Assembly: GCF_003641205.1 (NCBI RefSeq)
Contig: NZ_CP032762.1
Span: forward strand, 682,001 to 746,000
Direction: 5' to 3'
Origin: Rhodococcus sp. P1Y
GTDB taxonomy: Bacteria > Actinomycetota > Actinomycetes > Mycobacteriales > Mycobacteriaceae
DNA: 64,000 nucleotides
The notes below the pieces were generated by a model. The model saw nothing but the letters and a program-made list of their open reading frames with translations. It did not search any database and was not told the origin of the DNA. Shown here one piece after another: positions 1 through 7,186 of the stretch; position 1 is the first letter of the stretch, and each line of letters opens with the position of its first letter. A program made the position numbers and the translations under genes.

Positions 1-151
1 CGTTGAACCCGACTTCACAGATCAGCCGGGTACCGGGTCGAGCAGCGAGGGACGACAGGTAGTCCATCTCCGCCCGATCCGCACCGTACTCGAACGGCTC
101 CCCCGCGGTCACGGTCTCGTGCACCATCGCTTCGAGTTGTTCCAGCCCCAT
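1..151 (-). CDS. Class I SAM-dependent methyltransferase (N-terminal part only)
   Basis: The gene runs off the left edge, so only about 50 residues are visible. It begins MGLEQLEAMVHETV and ends in RLICEVGFN, which looks like strand 1 and motif I of a class I SAM-dependent methyltransferase (the E-V-G-F-N step before the glycine loop is typical of small O-methyltransferase-like enzymes). The ATG at 151 is supported by a GGAGGG ribosome-binding site just upstream on the minus strand. It is divergent from the secreted lipase, with about 150 bp of shared promoter space. The substrate cannot be told from this fragment. Confidence 0.6.
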   Translation of the reverse strand, partial: MGLEQLEAMVHETVTAGEPFEYGADRAEMDYLSSLAARPGTRLICEVGFN

Positions 152-302
152 CGGCCCTCCAGAGTAGAAATCGGTTCGCTAGGCGTTACCCCGCCGCAAA
201 CCCAGTGAACCCTTGCACTGAAATCGAGGTGATCGAAACCGTTCGTTCCTCGGTGAACCTGCATCTAGTCTGACCGGGGTGATCGAAATGTAGGGGGAAG
301 TC

Positions 303-1538
303 ATGAAACGGACAGTCATTGCCTTGGCGTTGGGAATCGTCGCGGCGGCGGTGGCCGTACCGGCGCACGCTCAGCCGGACTTCTATGCCGAACCGCCGGT
401 GGTGCCGAACATTCCGGGCACCGTCGTTGCTGCTCAACCGATTTCGTTCGTCGGACAGGTCGGTGAACTGCCTGGCACCGCTGAACGCGTCAAATACAGC
501 TCGACGCTCGGTGACGGCACACCGGTCGCCGTCACGGGCACGTACCTCGAGCCGACGGTTCCGTACTTCGGTGGCCCCACGCCCACCGTCGTCATCGGGC
601 CAGGCACCCAGGGCCAAGGTGACCAGTGCGCACCGTCGCGTCAGTTCCCCACCGGCGGCCAGCGGGATCCGTCGACGGGCAGTACCTCGATCAACTACGA
701 AGGCGCATTCGCCGTCGCATTTCTGACCCAGGGCATCCGCGTGTTCGTCACCGACTACATCGGCCTCGGAACGCCCGGCGTCCACACCTACGTCAACCGC
801 GTCGAAGAGGGACACGCGATGATCGACGGGGCCCGCGCCGCACTCGCCCGTGCGGGAGAACAGGGCCCGATCGCCTTCTGGGGGCATTCGCAAGGCGGCG
901 GTGCAGCAGCGTCGGCGGCGGAGTTGGTGGGCGACTACGCACCCGAGCTGAACGTGGCGGGAACCTACGCGAGCGCACCACCTGCAGATCTCGATGCCGT
1001 TCTGCGTCACATCGACGGCACGGGGCTGACCGCGGCGATCGGGTTCGCGATCAATGGATTTGCCGCTCGCTACCCCGAATTGAAAGCAGTGGTCGACGAG
1101 GCGTCGAACGATCGCGGCAAGGAGGTGTTGCAGCGCGTGTCCACCCAATGCCTCATCGAAGCCCGGCGCGAGTTCGGCGGCTCGTCGACGGCGCAGTGGA
1201 CCAAAGACGGCAGGCCACTGGCCGACGTGATCGGGGACAACCCCGTCGTACGAGAAGTATTCGACGACCAACGCATCGGTAATCTCACCCCGAGTGCGCC
1301 GGTGTTGGTGAACTCCGCGCGGAACGACGACTTCATACCGTTCGGACAATCCTCGCAGCTGGTCGCCGACTGGTGCGCGCGCGGCGCCGACGCCTCGCTC
1401 TACGTCAACGAACTGCCGACCGTTCCCGGCGGCTTCGGCATCAACCACCTGGCGCCAGCCGCGACCGACTTCGGCGTCGGACTGGCGTGGATCCGAGATC
1501 GGTTCGCGGGGGTTCCGACCACCTCGAATTGCGGTTAG
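303..1538 (+). CDS. Secreted lipase / alpha-beta hydrolase (secretory lipase, LIP family)
   Basis: A 411-residue protein with a Sec-type signal peptide: MKR, a hydrophobic stretch of A/V/L, then an AHA cleavage region near residue 23. The nucleophile elbow GHSQGG puts the catalytic serine at about residue 196. A late acid and a His in the INHLAP segment would complete an alpha/beta hydrolase triad. Overall length and the N-terminal FYAEPPVVPNIPGT segment fit the secretory (triacylglycerol) lipases common in Rhodococcus and Mycobacterium. The start is supported by an AGGGGGAAG ribosome-binding site. The natural substrate (triacylglycerol, wax ester or polyester) is unknown. It stands as a single gene, divergent from the methyltransferase fragment. 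Confidence 0.85.
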   Translation: MKRTVIALALGIVAAAVAVPAHAQPDFYAEPPVVPNIPGTVVAAQPISFVGQVGELPGTAERVKYSSTLGDGTPVAVTGTYLEPTVPYFGGPTPTVVIGPGTQGQGDQCAPSRQFPTGGQRDPSTGSTSINYEGAFAVAFLTQGIRVFVTDYIGLGTPGVHTYVNRVEEGHAMIDGARAALARAGEQGPIAFWGHSQGGGAAASAAELVGDYAPELNVAGTYASAPPADLDAVLRHIDGTGLTAAIGFAINGFAARYPELKAVVDEASNDRGKEVLQRVSTQCLIEARREFGGSSTAQWTKDGRPLADVIGDNPVVREVFDDQRIGNLTPSAPVLVNSARNDDFIPFGQSSQLVADWCARGADASLYVNELPTVPGGFGINHLAPAATDFGVGLAWIRDRFAGVPTTSNCG

Positions 1539-1573
1539 CTCTCGTCGACGCCATCTGTTAAGTTCCCCATGCA

Positions 1574-1590
1574 AAAGACCGACCGGTCTT
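1574..1590. promoter_or_regulatory. Inverted repeat AAGACC-N4-GGTCTT, TetR-operator-like
   Basis: The short palindrome AAGACCGACCGGTCTT lies between the lipase stop and the PLDc_N-like gene. The shape (6-bp arms, GACCGGTC core) resembles operators of TetR-family regulators in actinobacteria. It could also be a weak terminator for the lipase, but there is no T-tract. No TetR gene is adjacent, so a regulatory role is only a suggestion. Confidence 0.3.
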
Positions 1591-1609
1591 GACTTGGAGG
1601 AGTGCGTCG

Positions 1610-1951
1610 ATGCCGTATCTCGGCTTGATCATCATGGTTCTGTGGGTGTTCTGCCTGATCGACGTGATCACGGCCGAGGACGGCGCTGTCCGTCACCTGC
1701 CGAAGATGATGTGGCTGCTGCTGGTCATCTTCATCCCCCTCGCCGGATCGATCGTGTGGCTGCTGGTAGGACGTCCCGTCGACGGCGGAATCTGGGGCGG
1801 CAGCGGCAGGCAGGGCAGCAACTCGGCCTTCCCCGAGTACGACGCCAAGCCCGGACGGGCTGTTGCGACCGATGCCGAGGCCGACGCCGAGTTCTTGCGT
1901 CAGTGCCGCGCCCGGGCCGAGGAACAGCGCCGAAGGGCGAGGGGCGACTAG
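1610..1951 (+). CDS. Small two-TM membrane protein with PLD N-terminal (PLDc_N) domain
   Basis: A 113-residue protein. Two membrane segments (about residues 2-20 and 31-51) are separated by a short loop containing D-V-I-T-A-E-D and H-L-P-K-M-M-W. This is the PLDc_N pattern found alone in many small actinobacterial membrane proteins and at the N terminus of cardiolipin synthases. A charged, Arg/Glu-rich cytoplasmic tail follows. The catalytic HKD motifs of phospholipase D are absent, so no enzymatic role is implied. The ATG at 1610 has a GGAGGAG ribosome-binding site 8 bp upstream; the in-frame TTG at 1589 lies inside that region and is unlikely. It converges with the ABC ATPase gene, with 2 bp between the stops. 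Confidence 0.7.
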   Translation: MPYLGLIIMVLWVFCLIDVITAEDGAVRHLPKMMWLLLVIFIPLAGSIVWLLVGRPVDGGIWGGSGRQGSNSAFPEYDAKPGRAVATDAEADAEFLRQCRARAEEQRRRARGD

Positions 1952-1953
1952 CC

Positions 1954-2724
1954 CTATCCGCGCCTCGGCTTGTACGTCACCTGGGGATACGTACCGGTGT
2001 CGTCGAGTTCGACGACCGCATGGACGTTGTAGACATCGAGCACGAGCGCTTCGGTGATGACCTCGGTTGGCGTGCCGAGTGCGACGACGACGCCTGCTCT
2101 TAGCACCACGATCCGATCGCAGAACATCGCCGCGAGGTTCAGGTCGTGCAGCGCGATGAAGCTCGTCAGCGGTAGCTGCGACACCAAGTCGAGGATGTCC
2201 AGTTGATGCGCGATGTCGAGGTGGTTGGTCGGTTCGTCGAGTAGAAGTTCGCTCGGTTCCTGGGCCAACGCCCGCGCAATCTGAACTCGCTGCCGCTCTC
2301 CGCCGGAGAGCGTATGCCAGAGCCGCTGCGCTTTCGATGCCATCGCGGTGTCCTCGAGCGCGCGGGTGACGGCTCGGTCGTCGGCAGCGGTGTCACCCCC
2401 GAACATCCCCTGATGCGGAATTCGGCCGAGCCGCACGACATCGCGCACCGAGATGTCGACTTCGGTGTCCGAATGCTGGTCGACCATCGCCACGCGTCGC
2501 GCAATTTGCTTTCGGCGCATGTTCGACATCGCCGAGCCGTCGAGTGACACCGATCCCTCGTCCGGAGACACGATCCCTGCCAGAATTCGCAGAAGCGAGG
2601 ACTTGCCCGACCCGTTGGGGCCGATGAGTCCGATGGTCTCGCCCTTCGCGGGCTCGAAGTCGACGCCACCGAGAATTGACTGGGAGCCGCGCGACCAGTG
2701 AATTCCCTTGGCCTGGATAGTCAT
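1954..2724 (-). CDS. ABC importer ATPase of FecE/BtuD type (cluster 1, B12-riboswitch controlled)
   Basis: A 256-residue ATPase with Walker A GPNGSGKS (residues 35-42), the LSGGERQ signature, Walker B LLLDEPTNH and the switch His in ALHDLN. These features place it in the FecE/BtuD/FhuC family, which powers uptake of cobalamin, haem or ferric siderophores. It is the last gene of a three-gene unit (binding protein, permease, ATPase) on the minus strand, 22 bp after the permease. Its closest relative in the window is the ATPase at 55096-55857, encoded by a parallel cluster in the same gene order. The riboswitch upstream of the unit suggests that the cargo is cobalamin or a related corrinoid. Confidence 0.9.
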   Translation of the reverse strand: MTIQAKGIHWSRGSQSILGGVDFEPAKGETIGLIGPNGSGKSSLLRILAGIVSPDEGSVSLDGSAMSNMRRKQIARRVAMVDQHSDTEVDISVRDVVRLGRIPHQGMFGGDTAADDRAVTRALEDTAMASKAQRLWHTLSGGERQRVQIARALAQEPSELLLDEPTNHLDIAHQLDILDLVSQLPLTSFIALHDLNLAAMFCDRIVVLRAGVVVALGTPTEVITEALVLDVYNVHAVVELDDTGTYPQVTYKPRRG

Positions 2725-2746
2725 GACGTCCTGAAGATCGTGGAGA

Positions 2747-3787
2747 TCATCGTGTTCTCCGCATGCGAAAGAGGATCAGTGCGAACGCCGGAACGCCGAT
2801 CAGAGCGGTCACCACGCCCACTGGGATTTCCTGCGGTTGGAATACCGTGCGGGCGATCGCGTCGACCCACACCAAGAAGATTGCGCCGACCAGAACTGTC
2901 GTCGGAAGTAGCCTTCGGTGGCGGGAGCCGACGAGAAAGCGTGCCGCGTGGGGTAATACGAGTCCGACGAATCCGATGGCGCCTGCAGCACTGACGAGTG
3001 TTGCGGTGATCAAGGCCGTGATCAGCAGAAGCAGAATGCGAATCCACTTCACCGAGACCCCGAGTGAGGCTGCAGCGTCGTTGCCGAACGTGAACGCGTC
3101 GAGCGCCGACGAGTACAGCAGGCACACCGCAATTCCGACTGCACAGATCGATCCGCACAGCACAACGTCGCCCCAGTCGGCTCCGCCGAGCGAACCCAGC
3201 AACCAGAACAACACCCCCCGTGTCTGTTCTGCGTCGGCCGACGAAATCACAATGAACGACGTCAACGCCGAAAACAGCTGTGTTCCTGCGACTCCCGCCA
3301 GAACTACGCGATCGGTGCCTCCCCCGGCACCGGCCGCGAGCAGCATCACCAGCACGAAGGAGAAGACTGCGCCGACGAATGCACCGGTCGACAGCGAATA
3401 CATCCCGCTACCGATTCCCAACACTGCCACCGTCACAGCCCCCGTCGAGGCACCCGAGGAAATGCCGAGTACGAACGGATCCGCCAACGGATTGCGAAGA
3501 AGCGACTGCATGATCGCCCCGCACAGCGCGAGTCCCGCGCCACAGACGGCAGCGAGCAACGTACGCGGAAGCCGCAGCTCCCACACGATCCCGTCCTTGA
3601 TTGGGCTGACACCCGAGTCTCCGAATCCCATGTGTTCGGCGACGATTCGGTAGACGTCCGCAATCGACAGATCTGCTGGTCCGATCGTGATGGCCAGTGC
3701 GATGGACAGCGTGAGCACGACGCTACCGATGACGAGCAGCGGCGCAAGAAGGCTGCCCCTCGTCGGCGCGGCCGTGCCGGTGCTCAC
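2747..3787 (-). CDS. ABC importer permease, FecCD/BtuC family (cluster 1)
   Basis: A FecCD-family permease of about 346 residues, almost entirely transmembrane (9-10 helices expected). It has the family signatures LRLPRTLLAAVCGAGLALCG, the NPLADPFVLGISSGA stretch and a GFVGLVLPHAAR segment near the C terminus that contacts the ATPase. The GTG at 3787 overlaps the stop of the binding-protein gene in a GTGA junction, which implies translational coupling. An ATG at 3802 is also in frame but would lie deeper inside the upstream gene. It forms the membrane dimer of the importer. The permease at 54077-55099 is a clear paralogue sharing the same blocks. Confidence 0.9.
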   Translation of the reverse strand: MSTGTAAPTRGSLLAPLLVIGSVVLTLSIALAITIGPADLSIADVYRIVAEHMGFGDSGVSPIKDGIVWELRLPRTLLAAVCGAGLALCGAIMQSLLRNPLADPFVLGISSGASTGAVTVAVLGIGSGMYSLSTGAFVGAVFSFVLVMLLAAGAGGGTDRVVLAGVAGTQLFSALTSFIVISSADAEQTRGVLFWLLGSLGGADWGDVVLCGSICAVGIAVCLLYSSALDAFTFGNDAAASLGVSVKWIRILLLLITALITATLVSAAGAIGFVGLVLPHAARFLVGSRHRRLLPTTVLVGAIFLVWVDAIARTVFQPQEIPVGVVTALIGVPAFALILFRMRRTR

Positions 3788-4821
3788 TGCGCCAAGCCCC
3801 ATTCCTGCAGCGCCGCTGCCACTTTCTCGACTCCGTCGACGGTCCTGATCGACGGATTCAGATCCGCGCCATTGACCACGATGTACCGCTTGTCGGTCAC
3901 TGCAGGTAGGCGCTGGGTGACGGGGTTGTTCTCGAGGAACTCGATCTTCGAGTCGAGTGCGTCACCTGCCAGTGTCCGACGGCTCAGGTCGGCCAGGACG
4001 AAGGCTGTCGGATTGCGGTCCGCCACCGACTCCCAACTCACCTGCGGCCACTCGTCGGTGGTGTCGGAGTAGATGTTCTCCGCGCCCACCGAGTTCGTGA
4101 TTATCCCCGAGGACCCGCAGCAGCCGGCCATGTACGGGGTGGCGGTATCGGCGAACCAGTAGACCAGCGAGGTTCCCGACGCTGTGACCGCCTGCGATGC
4201 CGTCTCGAACCGGCCCTGAAGTTCGGCGACGAACTGCTCGCCGCGGTCACGAACGTCGAAGATCGCCGCCAGGTCGCGAATCTCCTGGTAGACCGAATCG
4301 ATCTGGAGGGGCTGGGTGCGGGCACCGTCGGAGTTGACGCTCTCGTCGGTCTTGCCGTTGCAGTCCGTCGGCGAGAGGTAGTTCGGGACGCCGAGTTGCT
4401 CGAACTGCCCGCGTTCGGCGACGCCTCCCGAGCCGAGGGTCCCGCCGAACGACGCGGACACGAAATCGGGCTCTGTATCGAGCACCACCTCGAGGGACGG
4501 TGCGTTGTCGGCCAGACGCGGCACTCTGTCGTTGTCCGACGCCAGGTTCTCGCGCACCGGATCGGTCCACGTCGCGGTCCCCACCATCCGGTCGGCCAGA
4601 CCGAGACTGAGCAGGATCTCCGTCGAACCCTGGTTGAGCGACACCGCGCGCTGCGGCGGCGCGTCGACAACGACGTCCTGGCCGCAATTACTGATGGTCA
4701 GCGGGAAATTCGAGTTGGATACAGACGCCTCGGTGGTGGGTCCGTCGGAGTTCGACGAACAGCTGGTGAGTACCAGCGCAGCTGCGAGCACAGCAAAGGG
4801 AAGAGATGAGCGGGTGACCAT
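3784..4821 (-). CDS. Substrate-binding lipoprotein of BtuF/FecB type (cluster 1)
   Basis: About 345 residues, starting MVTRSSLPF with a lipoprotein signal ending in LTSC (lipidated Cys at about residue 21), so it is anchored outside the membrane. The mature part has the periplasmic-binding-protein fold of the BtuF/FecB group: a VVVDAPPQRAVSLNQGSTE block, a DRMVGTATWTDP block, and a C-terminal VEKVAAAL. An ATG at 4905 gives a longer frame, but it would read through the riboswitch region, so the ATG at 4821 is preferred. The gene is preceded by a cobalamin aptamer, which argues for corrinoid capture. Its paralogue at 53004-54050 is near-collinear but has an iron box instead. A Cys-Cys-Gly-Ser patch (YMAGCCGSSG) is absent from the paralogue and may reflect a different ligand. 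Confidence 0.88.
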   Translation of the reverse strand: MVTRSSLPFAVLAAALVLTSCSSNSDGPTTEASVSNSNFPLTISNCGQDVVVDAPPQRAVSLNQGSTEILLSLGLADRMVGTATWTDPVRENLASDNDRVPRLADNAPSLEVVLDTEPDFVSASFGGTLGSGGVAERGQFEQLGVPNYLSPTDCNGKTDESVNSDGARTQPLQIDSVYQEIRDLAAIFDVRDRGEQFVAELQGRFETASQAVTASGTSLVYWFADTATPYMAGCCGSSGIITNSVGAENIYSDTTDEWPQVSWESVADRNPTAFVLADLSRRTLAGDALDSKIEFLENNPVTQRLPAVTDKRYIVVNGADLNPSIRTVDGVEKVAAALQEWGLAQ

Positions 4822-4879
4822 CGGGTGGCGAAAACTTCCTACTAGGGGCTCGTTTCGCGGAGCCGCGGGATGTACGCAG

Positions 4880-5003
4880 CGATGTGCGAGCGATCGGACT
4901 TCCACCCCGTGTAGGAATGGTCACCGTTGCGCGTCAGTCCCGGAGTCGCACCGGGTTCTCTCGCCCATCACTTCGGTTCGCAGGAGCGATCCGAGGGTGA
5001 GAC
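4880..5003 (-). promoter_or_regulatory. Cobalamin (B12) riboswitch
   Basis: Read on the minus strand, this leader carries the conserved cobalamin-aptamer core. GAGAACCCGGTGCGACTCC is followed by GGGACTGACGCGCAACGGTG (complement of about 4920-4956), then a GGAAGTCCGATCGC B12-box-like segment (about 4890-4904). These elements occur in the expected order and spacing. A GC-rich hairpin (GGCTC...GAGCC) follows before the ribosome-binding region of the binding-protein gene at 4821 and could serve as the expression platform. By family knowledge, adenosylcobalamin or another corrinoid binding should shut the importer off. Aptamer edges are approximate. Confidence 0.88.
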
Positions 5004-5035
5004 TATCCTGCCATCGATGTGTACAGTGACTCGAC

Positions 5036-5083
5036 ATGTACGCGAATCTTTCCGTAGCAGGATCATGGTGGTGGCGCTCGTAG
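5036..5083 (+). CDS. trpL: trp leader peptide (attenuator peptide MYANLSVAGSWWWRS)
   Basis: A 15-codon reading frame that encodes MYANLSVAGSWWWRS, with three consecutive TGG codons at 5066-5074 immediately before Arg-Ser-stop. There is no ribosome-binding site. A TACAGT -10-like hexamer at 5022-5027 would start transcription almost at the ATG, so the message is probably leaderless. Triple-Trp leader peptides are the known control device of trp genes in corynebacteria and streptomycetes. Its position in front of competing RNA hairpins and the anthranilate synthase-like gene makes the assignment strong, even though the frame is tiny. Confidence 0.85.
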   Translation: MYANLSVAGSWWWRS

Positions 5084-5138
5084 GCGCCCACGCACCAAGT
5101 AGATCCATCCGTGGCCGCCTTTCGAGGTGGCCATTTTT
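5073..5138 (+). terminator. trp attenuator: pause hairpin, antiterminator and intrinsic terminator
   Basis: Three mutually exclusive structures are visible. Strand 1:2 is GGCGC...GCGCC spanning the end of the leader peptide. Antiterminator 2:3 pairs GGCGCCCACG (5083-5092) with CGTGGCCGCC (5110-5119), 9 of 10 positions. Terminator 3:4 is TGGCCGCCT, a TTCG tetraloop, AGGTGGCCA (5112-5133), then TTTTT. A ribosome stalled on the Trp codons covers strand 1 and frees 5083-5092 to form the antiterminator, so transcription continues when charged tRNA-Trp is scarce. Confidence 0.88.
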
Positions 5139-5187
5139 CATGTCTCCGTCACCTCGGAAGTCGGTCTGAACAACCGAGAGGCTTTCG

Positions 5188-7083
5188 ATGCACGAGTTCT
5201 TGAACCGAGTGGTCGGCGGCGCCGAGCCCTTTGCCATTCTCAGCCGCGAAGACGGCGTCGACGTGCTGGTCGGCGAGGTCGTCACCGTGGACACGCTGGC
5301 TGACATCCCGCTGGAGCAGGGCGAGGTTGTGCTGGCGCTTGTTCCGTTCCGTCAGATATCCGAGCGCGGTTTCGTCTGTCACGACGACGACGCGGGACTG
5401 CACTGCCTGGTGGTGCGTGAACGCGCACATCTGAGTGTTGACGACGTGCTCGAGGTTCTGGCCGTCCGCGATCTCGCGATGACCGGCGGCCGATTCGAAC
5501 CCGAGGACGCCGCATACGCATCGATCGTGTCGCGAGTACTCGCCGACGAGATCGGGACTGGTGCAGGCGCGAACTTCGTCATTCGCCGCGACTTCCGAGC
5601 TCGACTGGACGACGCATCGGCCGATGGACTGGAGATCTTCCGTCGCCTGCTGCTCGGTGAATCCGGCTCGTATTGGACCTTTTACGTGTCGACACCATCG
5701 GTGACCCTCGTTGGCGCAACGCCCGAGCGTCACGTCGGGTTCGACGGCACCTCGGCCATCATGAACCCCATCAGCGGCACATACCGCCATCCCGTCGAGG
5801 GTCCCTCTGCGGCAGGTGTTCTCGACTTCCTGGCGGACGCCAAGGAGAATGCCGAACTGTTCATGGTCGTCGACGAAGAATTGAAGATGATGAGCCGCAT
5901 CTGCGACCGAGGCGGACGCGTCATCGGGCCACGTCTGAAACAGATGGGACACCTGACGCATACCGAGTACATCCTCGTCGGCGAATGTGCTCTCGATCCA
6001 CGGGACATCCTGCGCGAGACGATGTTCGCACCGACGGTCACAGGGTCGCCGATCGAGAACGCATCACGGGTGATCGCGCGCTACGAAGCGTCCGGGCGCG
6101 GGTACTACTCCGGTGTCCTCGCACTGTTCGACACGATCGACGGCGTGAGAACTGTCGATGCGCCGATCCTGATCAGAACTTGCGAAATCTCGCCCGACGG
6201 TGACCTGAAAATTTCTGCCGGCGCGACGTTGGTGCGCAATTCCGTTCCGGAACACGAGGTGGCAGAGACACGTTCGAAACTGGGAGGCGTGCTCGCCGCT
6301 CTAGGGGTCGAACCACCGCGTCCGCTCGCACGCGATGCCGTCCGACTGTCCACGGCGCCGGGAGTTTCCGAAGCGCTGCAGCGTAGGAACAGCATGCTCG
6401 CGTCGTTCTGGCTCGACAAGCAGGCTGTGGAACTACCGCCATGTGAGGGGCTGGACCTGCGACCTGTTGAGCTGGAAGGGAGGACGGCCACGGTGGTGGA
6501 TTTCGAGGACCAGTGGACTGCCATGCTCGCGCATCAGCTCCGCCACCTGGGGATGACGGTATCTGTGGTGCGGTGGGAGGACTTCGTCTCCTCCGACGCC
6601 GATCTTCTCGTGTGCGGACCGGGCCCTGGGGACCCGCGTGAGGTTTCCGTTGCCAGGATCGCATCAGCGGAAACCGCTGTGCGCGAACGACTGACGAGCG
6701 GACAGCCACTGCTGGCCATCTGCCTCAGTCACCAGGTGCTCGCACGCGTACTCGGCTTGAACGTCGTCGCGCTCGACCGTCCGCAGCAGGGCGTCCAGAA
6801 GGTGGCCGACGTCTTCGGGGTGCCAAGAGCCGTAGGGTTCTACAACACGTTCGTTGCGCTCGACGGTCCTGCCGACCGTGCAGTCGGTGGTGTCGGTGGT
6901 GTCGGTGATGTCGGCGGTGTCGTCGAGGTTTCCGCGGACGGTTCGGAGGTCAACGCGCTGCGCGGTCGAGGTTTCGAGTCGATCCAGTTCCACCCCGAGT
7001 CCATCCTCTCTACCGAGGGAATAGACCTGCTCTCCGACCTCGTGCGAAGGTTGTTGATTTCGGCTGTCGCCGAGCGAGTGTGA
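5188..7083 (+). CDS. PhzE-type anthranilate / aminodeoxyisochorismate synthase (fused TrpE-like and glutamine amidotransferase domains)
   Basis: A 631-residue fusion. Residues 1-~390 are a chorismate-binding domain (SGTYRHPVEGP, DEELKMMSRICDRGG, HTEYILVGE, FAPTVTGSPIENA, GRGYYSGVLAL, RTCEIS, GATLV). Residues ~430-631 are a class I glutamine amidotransferase with nucleophile C512 in LAICLSHQ and H602/E604 in FHPES. Motifs and length match PhzE-like anthranilate/ADIC synthases better than stand-alone TrpE. A Gly/Val-rich insert (VGGVGGVGDVGGV) sits inside the amidotransferase domain. The trp attenuator upstream points to tryptophan supply rather than phenazine production, and no phz genes are nearby. 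The reaction is glutamine plus chorismate to anthranilate (or ADIC). Alternative annotation: TrpEG. Confidence 0.85.
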   Translation: MHEFLNRVVGGAEPFAILSREDGVDVLVGEVVTVDTLADIPLEQGEVVLALVPFRQISERGFVCHDDDAGLHCLVVRERAHLSVDDVLEVLAVRDLAMTGGRFEPEDAAYASIVSRVLADEIGTGAGANFVIRRDFRARLDDASADGLEIFRRLLLGESGSYWTFYVSTPSVTLVGATPERHVGFDGTSAIMNPISGTYRHPVEGPSAAGVLDFLADAKENAELFMVVDEELKMMSRICDRGGRVIGPRLKQMGHLTHTEYILVGECALDPRDILRETMFAPTVTGSPIENASRVIARYEASGRGYYSGVLALFDTIDGVRTVDAPILIRTCEISPDGDLKISAGATLVRNSVPEHEVAETRSKLGGVLAALGVEPPRPLARDAVRLSTAPGVSEALQRRNSMLASFWLDKQAVELPPCEGLDLRPVELEGRTATVVDFEDQWTAMLAHQLRHLGMTVSVVRWEDFVSSDADLLVCGPGPGDPREVSVARIASAETAVRERLTSGQPLLAICLSHQVLARVLGLNVVALDRPQQGVQKVADVFGVPRAVGFYNTFVALDGPADRAVGGVGGVGDVGGVVEVSADGSEVNALRGRGFESIQFHPESILSTEGIDLLSDLVRRLLISAVAERV

Positions 7084-7115
7084 GTCGGGGCCCGCAGCGG
7101 CACAGCGGCCGCCAG

Positions 7116-7171
7116 TGCACACTATCGGCCCTGATCGGCGGGTATCCGTCGGTTCGGGCCGATAGTGTGCA
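7116..7171. terminator. Bidirectional stem-loop terminator (16-bp perfect arms)
   Basis: TGCACACTATCGGCCC (7116-7131) and its exact reverse complement (7156-7171) flank a 24-nt loop. It sits between the convergent stops of the anthranilate synthase-like gene (7083) and the MFS gene (7187). No T-tract follows on either strand, as is usual for actinobacterial stem-loop terminators. Confidence 0.75.
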
Positions 7172-7186
7172 GCCAAGACCGCCGGC

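Noticed and set aside
186..1574. 462-residue minus-strand frame opposite the lipase
   Set aside because: Antisense shadow of a well-supported lipase with a ribosome-binding site and catalytic motif; composition is Arg-rich without domains.
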